In this document: positions 7,111 to 9,732 of the stretch, piece by piece
How positions within the stretch are numbered: the first letter of the stretch is position 1
How the letters are laid out: every line of letters starts with the position of its first letter
NCBI GenBank assembly: GCA_017621295.1
Contig: JAGATI010000035.1
Span: 1 to 9,732, forward strand
Direction: 5' to 3'
Length of the DNA stretch: 9,732 bases
From: Clostridia bacterium
GTDB lineage: Bacteria > Bacillota_A > Clostridia > TANB77 > CAG-508
The notes under the pieces: model-generated
What the model saw: only the letters and a program-made list of their open reading frames with translations
Database searches by the model: none
Told to the model about the DNA's origin: nothing
Program-made: the position numbers and the translations under genes

Positions 7111-8203
7111 AATAAAAGAATTTAATAGTATAAAAAATGGAATAGCTTTAAAAGCAGTAGGAAAAATAATTATTTATACAATTATTAGTATTATAGTAGT
7201 TATGATATTAATTGATGGTGTTTTTAATGATCAGATAGCAGAAGAAGTACATGATTTAAATGATTTTATTTATTATTTTATGGTTTCAGAAAAGCCTATT
7301 ATTATCACAATAATGCTTTTTATAATAGTAACTATAGTATCATTTTTTGTAATAAGAAATACTTCTAATAATCTAATTATTATAATATCAGCAATGAATC
7401 AAATTTCTATAAACCCAGATGAAGCGGTTAAATTACCAACCAATTTAGCTATAATTGAAAACAAATTGAATAATATCAGAATAGAACTAATAAAAAATAG
7501 AAATGAAGCAAAAGAAGCAGAGAATAAGAAAAATGATTTAATTATGTATATGGCACATGATTTAAAAACTCCTCTTACATCAATTATAGGATATTTAACA
7601 TTGCTACTAGATGAACAATATATTTCAAAGCCATTACAAGAAAAATATATGCAAATTGCATTAGACAAGGCTTTTAGAGTAGAAGATTTAACAAATCAAT
7701 TTTTTGAAATAACTAGATATAATTTACATGATATGCCAATAAATAAACAAAAAATAAATTTATCTTTTTTAATTGATCAATTAATAGAAGAATGTTATCC
7801 AATGTTACAAGAAAGAAATTTAAAATGTATTATAAATAAACCAGATAATGTTTACTTTTTAGGAGATGGAGATAAACTTGCAAGAGGTTTTGGAAATCTT
7901 ATAAAAAATGCAATTAATTATAGTTATGAAAATACAAATATAGAAATAGAAATTGTGCAAGATGAAAAACATATACAAGTTATATTCAAAAATAAAGGAG
8001 ATAAAATTCCAAAATACAAATTAGATAAAATATTTGATAAATTTTATAGAGCTGATGAATCAAGGAAAAGTGACAAAGGAGGAGCGGGTCTTGGACTTGC
8101 AATTACAAAAGAAATTATAGAATTACATGGTGGAAATATTTATGTGAAAAATGATAATGATTTAATAGAATTTTACATAGAATTTTATAATTTACAAAGT
8201 TAA
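7103..8203 (+). CDS. Two-TM sensor histidine kinase (VanS-like)
   Basis: This membrane kinase is the partner of the preceding regulator. I take the TTG at 7103 as start: it overlaps the regulator stop, GGGGAG (7085-7090) lies upstream, and the next in-frame ATG would cut into the first membrane helix. The 366-residue protein has TM1 (about 18-38) and TM2 (about 66-86) around a short, acidic outer loop, a linker or coiled coil (about 115-145), then the HisKA motif MAHDLKTPLTS with H152. The ATPase domain has an N-box GFGNLIKNAINYS, FDKFYRAD (F-box) and GGAGLGLAITKE (G-box). Catalytic residues are complete. The very short sensing loop suggests it detects a membrane-linked signal or a partner protein; the ligand is not known. 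Confidence 0.92.
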   Translation: MNEIKEFNSIKNGIALKAVGKIIIYTIISIIVVMILIDGVFNDQIAEEVHDLNDFIYYFMVSEKPIIITIMLFIIVTIVSFFVIRNTSNNLIIIISAMNQISINPDEAVKLPTNLAIIENKLNNIRIELIKNRNEAKEAENKKNDLIMYMAHDLKTPLTSIIGYLTLLLDEQYISKPLQEKYMQIALDKAFRVEDLTNQFFEITRYNLHDMPINKQKINLSFLIDQLIEECYPMLQERNLKCIINKPDNVYFLGDGDKLARGFGNLIKNAINYSYENTNIEIEIVQDEKHIQVIFKNKGDKIPKYKLDKIFDKFYRADESRKSDKGGAGLGLAITKEIIELHGGNIYVKNDNDLIEFYIEFYNLQS

Positions 8204-8257
8204 TATTATTTAATATAATTACTAAAATATATTAAATATGAAAAGAGGTGCTAAGAA

Positions 8258-8470
8258 ATGAGTAAATATCAACCTTTATGGGAATATATTAAAAATAATA
8301 GTGGTGACTTTGTAAAACTATCTTATGAAGAAATAAAAGATGTTCTTGGATTTAATATTGACCATTCTTTCTTAACATATAAAAAAGAATTAAAAGAATA
8401 TGGATATGAAGTTAGTAAGATATCGATGAAAGAAAAATATATTACATTTAATAAGTTAGAAGTAGACTAA
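8258..8470 (+). CDS. Small conserved protein, DUF7662-like
   Basis: A 70-residue acidic/basic cytosolic protein starting MSKYQPLWEYIKNN, with LSYEEIKDVLGFNIDHSFLTYKKELKEYGY and a C-terminal MKEKYITFNKL. I recognise this pattern (an opening KYxPLxxYI, then LsyeEIexilGfxidhsfl) as a small protein common in Firmicutes that recent annotation places in DUF7662; its function is unknown, and the family name is from memory. AGAGGTG lies ten bases before the ATG. It follows the kinase by 54 bases with a TATAAT at 8214-8219 in the gap, so it may be transcribed alone. No membrane segment or catalytic motif is seen. Confidence 0.8.
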   Translation: MSKYQPLWEYIKNNSGDFVKLSYEEIKDVLGFNIDHSFLTYKKELKEYGYEVSKISMKEKYITFNKLEVD

Positions 8471-8707
8471 TTATAAAAGGAATTAAGTATATACAATTTT
8501 TATATTAAAAGAGAACACATATGATGAAAATGTCTTCTTTAAATTTAGGTTTTTAGATAATAGTTTATTAATGGTAAATATGAAAAAATTTATAGATATG
8601 ATTTGCAAAAGTAGTAATATTCTTAAATTTTTTTCAGTGACAGCAAGAAAATCTTTAAACAAACTTACAATTTACTTTAGCAATTAAAAATCGCTTTGAA
8701 TATTTGT
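8471..8707 (+). other. Intergenic stretch with an imperfect hairpin and one doubtful small ORF
   Basis: AGAACACAT (8512-8520) pairs with ATGTCTTCT (8530-8538) with one C-C mismatch; it may end the transcript of the small upstream gene, but the U-tract is weak. An ATG at 8571 opens 38 codons (MVNMKKFIDMICKSSNILKF onward) to a stop at 8685-8687. It is basic, has no Shine-Dalgarno site and resembles nothing I know, so I do not call it a gene. Confidence 0.3.
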
Positions 8708-8761
8708 CAGGGTAATTTCATCAAATATTACAATTCTGTAATATTTGATGAAATTACCCTG
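8708..8761. repeat. 24-bp perfect inverted repeat upstream of the 5S-like RNA
   Basis: The arms at 8708-8731 (starting CAGGGTAATTTCATCAAATA) and 8738-8761 are exact complements over 24 bases, with one more A-T pair inside and a four-base loop ATTC. No U-run follows on either strand, so intrinsic termination is not obvious. It ends 18 bases before the -35 box of the promoter at 8780 and could insulate that unit from upstream transcription. Confidence 0.65.
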
Positions 8762-8779
8762 TAAAGTAAAGAAAATTGA

Positions 8780-8808
8780 TTGACAAACTAAGATTGATAT
8801 GTTAAAAT
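8780..8808 (+). promoter_or_regulatory. Strong sigma-A promoter with extended -10
   Basis: A consensus -35 TTGACA (8780-8785), an exact 17-base spacer and TAAAAT (8803-8808), with TG at 8800-8801 making an extended -10 (TGTTAAAAT). Expected transcription start is about 8814-8816. It is the best-matching promoter in the window and drives no ORF directly, which supports a dedicated RNA gene. Confidence 0.82.
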
Positions 8809-8998
8809 AGTCGTTACGAATTTAGAGGGATACCTGTAACCATTCCGAACACAGTAGTCAAACTCTACTTTTCCAGTATTTATATGATTTATTTATCATT
8901 TTTAAGTATTGCAAAATTAGAACTGACCTATAATATAACATGTATAAAACAAGAAATCATATAGATACCAAGTATTAATAAAAATACTTGGTGTTTTT
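8809..8998 (+). ncRNA. Orphan 5S rRNA-like RNA (divergent 5S, mimic or pseudogene)
   Basis: The 5' half carries the 5S rRNA beta-arm signature: helix II TAGAG/CTCTA (8823-8827, 8863-8867), helix III CTGT/ACAG (8834-8837, 8851-8854), a 13-base loop C AACCATTCCGAAC (8838-8850), and a loop B side AGTAGTCAAA. A gamma-like arm follows: 8869-8881 pairs with 8904-8916 (13 positions, one C-C mismatch, two G-U), capped by ATGAT/ATCAT. AGTCGTT (8809-8815) can pair with AACTGACCT (8921-8929) as a helix I, closing a 121-base three-way junction, the size of 5S rRNA. Unlike real 5S, it is about 31% GC, lacks the usual loop E and helix IV sequence, and has no 16S or 23S neighbour. The predicted transcription start falls inside the 5' strand of helix I, so that helix is uncertain. 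The beta arm is where ribosomal proteins L5 and L18 bind in 5S. A decayed 5S copy is the main alternative. Confidence 0.65.
8967..8998 (+). terminator. Rho-independent terminator of the 5S-like RNA
   Basis: A 10-bp perfect stem, ACCAAGTATT (8967-8976) with AATACTTGGT (8983-8992), a six-base loop, then GTTTTT and a second T-run at 9002-9005. It lies about 180 bases after the promoter at 8780-8808 and defines a short transcript. Its 3' arm is also complementary to AAGTATT at 8904-8910 inside the 5S-like fold. Confidence 0.85.
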
Positions 8999-9197
8999 GC
9001 GTTTTAAAAAACATATTATTAAATTTTTTTGAGGGTTAGAAAAAAGCAATAAAGCTAATGGAGATTGGCAAATTATAAAAAGAGGAGGGATTAAGTTTTA
9101 GAAAAATAAATATATAAGAGCAAAAAAGTTACTTAACGTATGTAAGCAAGCTATGTTACTTAAAAAAATATATTTTGGAAAGGAAAAGTAAACTATT
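8999..9197 (+). other. Leader region before the HelD-like gene
   Basis: No gene is supported. A short frame from about 9033 reads LEKSNKANGDWQIIKRGGIK and stops at 9098-9100; it lacks a start codon and may be a coding remnant. AGAGGAGGG at 9081-9089 looks like a strong ribosome site but no start codon follows at the right distance. GTTACTTAA is directly repeated (9127-9135 and 9154-9162). No convincing promoter for the next gene was found, so read-through from the 5S-like unit is possible. Confidence 0.3.
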
Positions 9198-9732
9198 ATG
9201 GAAGAAGAAGTTTTTTTTGAAGAAAAAGAAAAATTAAAAGAGATTGTTCAAAAAATTACAGAAGAAGAATCAGAAATAGAAAGCAATTTGAGTGGTGCAA
9301 GCAAAAATTATGATCTAGAAAATATTGCAAATGCAAAAGTATTAGAGTCACAAATAAAAAAATTATCAGACATAAAAAATATAAAAGATAAACCATATTT
9401 TGCAAGAATGGATTTTAAAGAAAATACAAAAAAAATAGAAAAGTTCTATATAGGTAAAATTTCAATATTAGATAACAAAACATCATATCCAATTATAGTA
9501 GATTGGAGAGCACCAATTGCAAATTTATATTATGAAGGAAAAATAGGAAAAGGAGAATATGAAGCCTTAGGTGAAAAAATAGAAGGAGAAATATTATTAA
9601 AAAGGCAATATATAATAGAAAACGGGGAATTAAAAAAATACGTAAATATTAATGTTACAGGTAATGACGAATTATTAGAAAATGCTTTAGAAGAAAAAGC
9701 AGATGACAGATTAAAAAATATTGTTGCAACAA
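9198..9732 (+). CDS. HelD-like UvrD/Rep-family ATPase, N-terminus (runs off the window)
   Basis: The first 178 codons of a gene cut by the window end. The start ATG at 9198 has AAAGGA ahead of it at a slightly long spacing. The protein opens with an acidic coiled-coil-prone stretch (about 1-75, EEEVFFEEKEKLKEIVQK), followed by KPYFARMDF, KIEKFYIGKISI, PIIVDWRAPIANLYYEG, LKRQYIIENGELK and ADDRLKNIVAT. This order is the N-terminal region of HelD proteins, which in Bacillus bind RNA polymerase and release stalled complexes, coupled to ATP hydrolysis. The helicase domains with the Walker motifs would lie beyond the window, so activity cannot be judged. The alternative name is DNA helicase IV-like or UvrD-like protein. 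Confidence 0.85.
   Translation, partial: MEEEVFFEEKEKLKEIVQKITEEESEIESNLSGASKNYDLENIANAKVLESQIKKLSDIKNIKDKPYFARMDFKENTKKIEKFYIGKISILDNKTSYPIIVDWRAPIANLYYEGKIGKGEYEALGEKIEGEILLKRQYIIENGELKKYVNINVTGNDELLENALEEKADDRLKNIVAT

Noticed and set aside
6824..7668. Minus-strand ORFs at 6824-7057 and 7399-7668
   Set aside because: Antisense shadows of the regulator and kinase genes; the hydrophobic composition mirrors the plus-strand AT-rich codons.
6430..8203. Vancomycin-resistance regulation (vanRS) as a named call
   Set aside because: The proteins resemble the VanR/VanS subgroup but no vanHAX-type, vanY or vanZ gene is present in the window, so the specific function is unsupported.
8571..8687. 38-codon ORF in the intergenic region
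   Set aside because: No ribosome site, no recognised family, and open frames of this length occur by chance.
8809..8998. 6S RNA or a known riboswitch as identity of the short transcript
   Set aside because: There is no long, bulged 6S-type rod with a central bubble and no recognised aptamer core, whereas the CCATTCCGAACACAG segment is specific to 5S rRNA.
1..9732. CRISPR array, tRNA genes or complete insertion sequence
   Set aside because: No regularly spaced repeats, no cloverleaf with a TTC-type T-arm and no transposase ORF were found on reading through.

Overview
The window reads as chromosomal DNA of a strictly anaerobic, very AT-rich Firmicute, probably a gut Clostridia-type organism. 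The pointers are AGA-dominated arginine codons, strong Shine-Dalgarno sites (AAGGAGG, GAGGAG), the standard code with TGA used as stop, sigma-A-type promoters, and an oxygen-sensitive class III ribonucleotide reductase. Species cannot be named from this.

Layout: 302-3010 is an nrdD-nrdG operon for anaerobic dNTP synthesis, behind a TATAAT box and an 18-bp palindrome, and closed by a long hairpin. 3011-3417 has no intact gene; it holds degenerate coding-like sequence, nested inverted repeats and a clean intrinsic terminator. 3418-5136 is an AMP-forming acyl-CoA ligase. Its last codons overlap a C-terminal fragment of a YoeB/Txe-type toxin (5126-5272). 5273-5432 is repeat-rich debris: a 24-bp perfect hairpin and a GGGACGGTTCTCTTGTCC REP-like hairpin. 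5433-6213 (minus strand) is a membrane-anchored C39-like cysteine peptidase broken by one extra base. Divergent from it, 6430-8203 encodes an OmpR/VanR-type response regulator and a two-TM sensor kinase with overlapping reading frames. Their promoter carries an 11-bp direct repeat suited to an OmpR-family regulator. 8258-8470 is a small conserved protein of unknown role. 9198 to the window end is the N-terminus of a HelD-like UvrD/Rep-family ATPase.

The most unusual element is in the 727-bp gap before the HelD-like gene. At 8780-8998 a near-consensus extended -10 promoter and an intrinsic terminator bracket a short RNA. Its 5' part carries the 5S rRNA beta-arm signature (CCTGT..CCATTCCGAACACAG..AGTCAA). 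It can fold as a 121-nt three-way junction like 5S rRNA, yet it is AT-rich, its gamma arm is unlike 5S, and it stands alone without 16S or 23S rRNA nearby. It is either a decayed orphan 5S gene or a 5S-mimicking small RNA or leader.

The nrd genes work as an enzyme and activase pair. The regulator and kinase form a signalling pair that may control themselves and the divergent peptidase. The remaining genes are not obviously linked.
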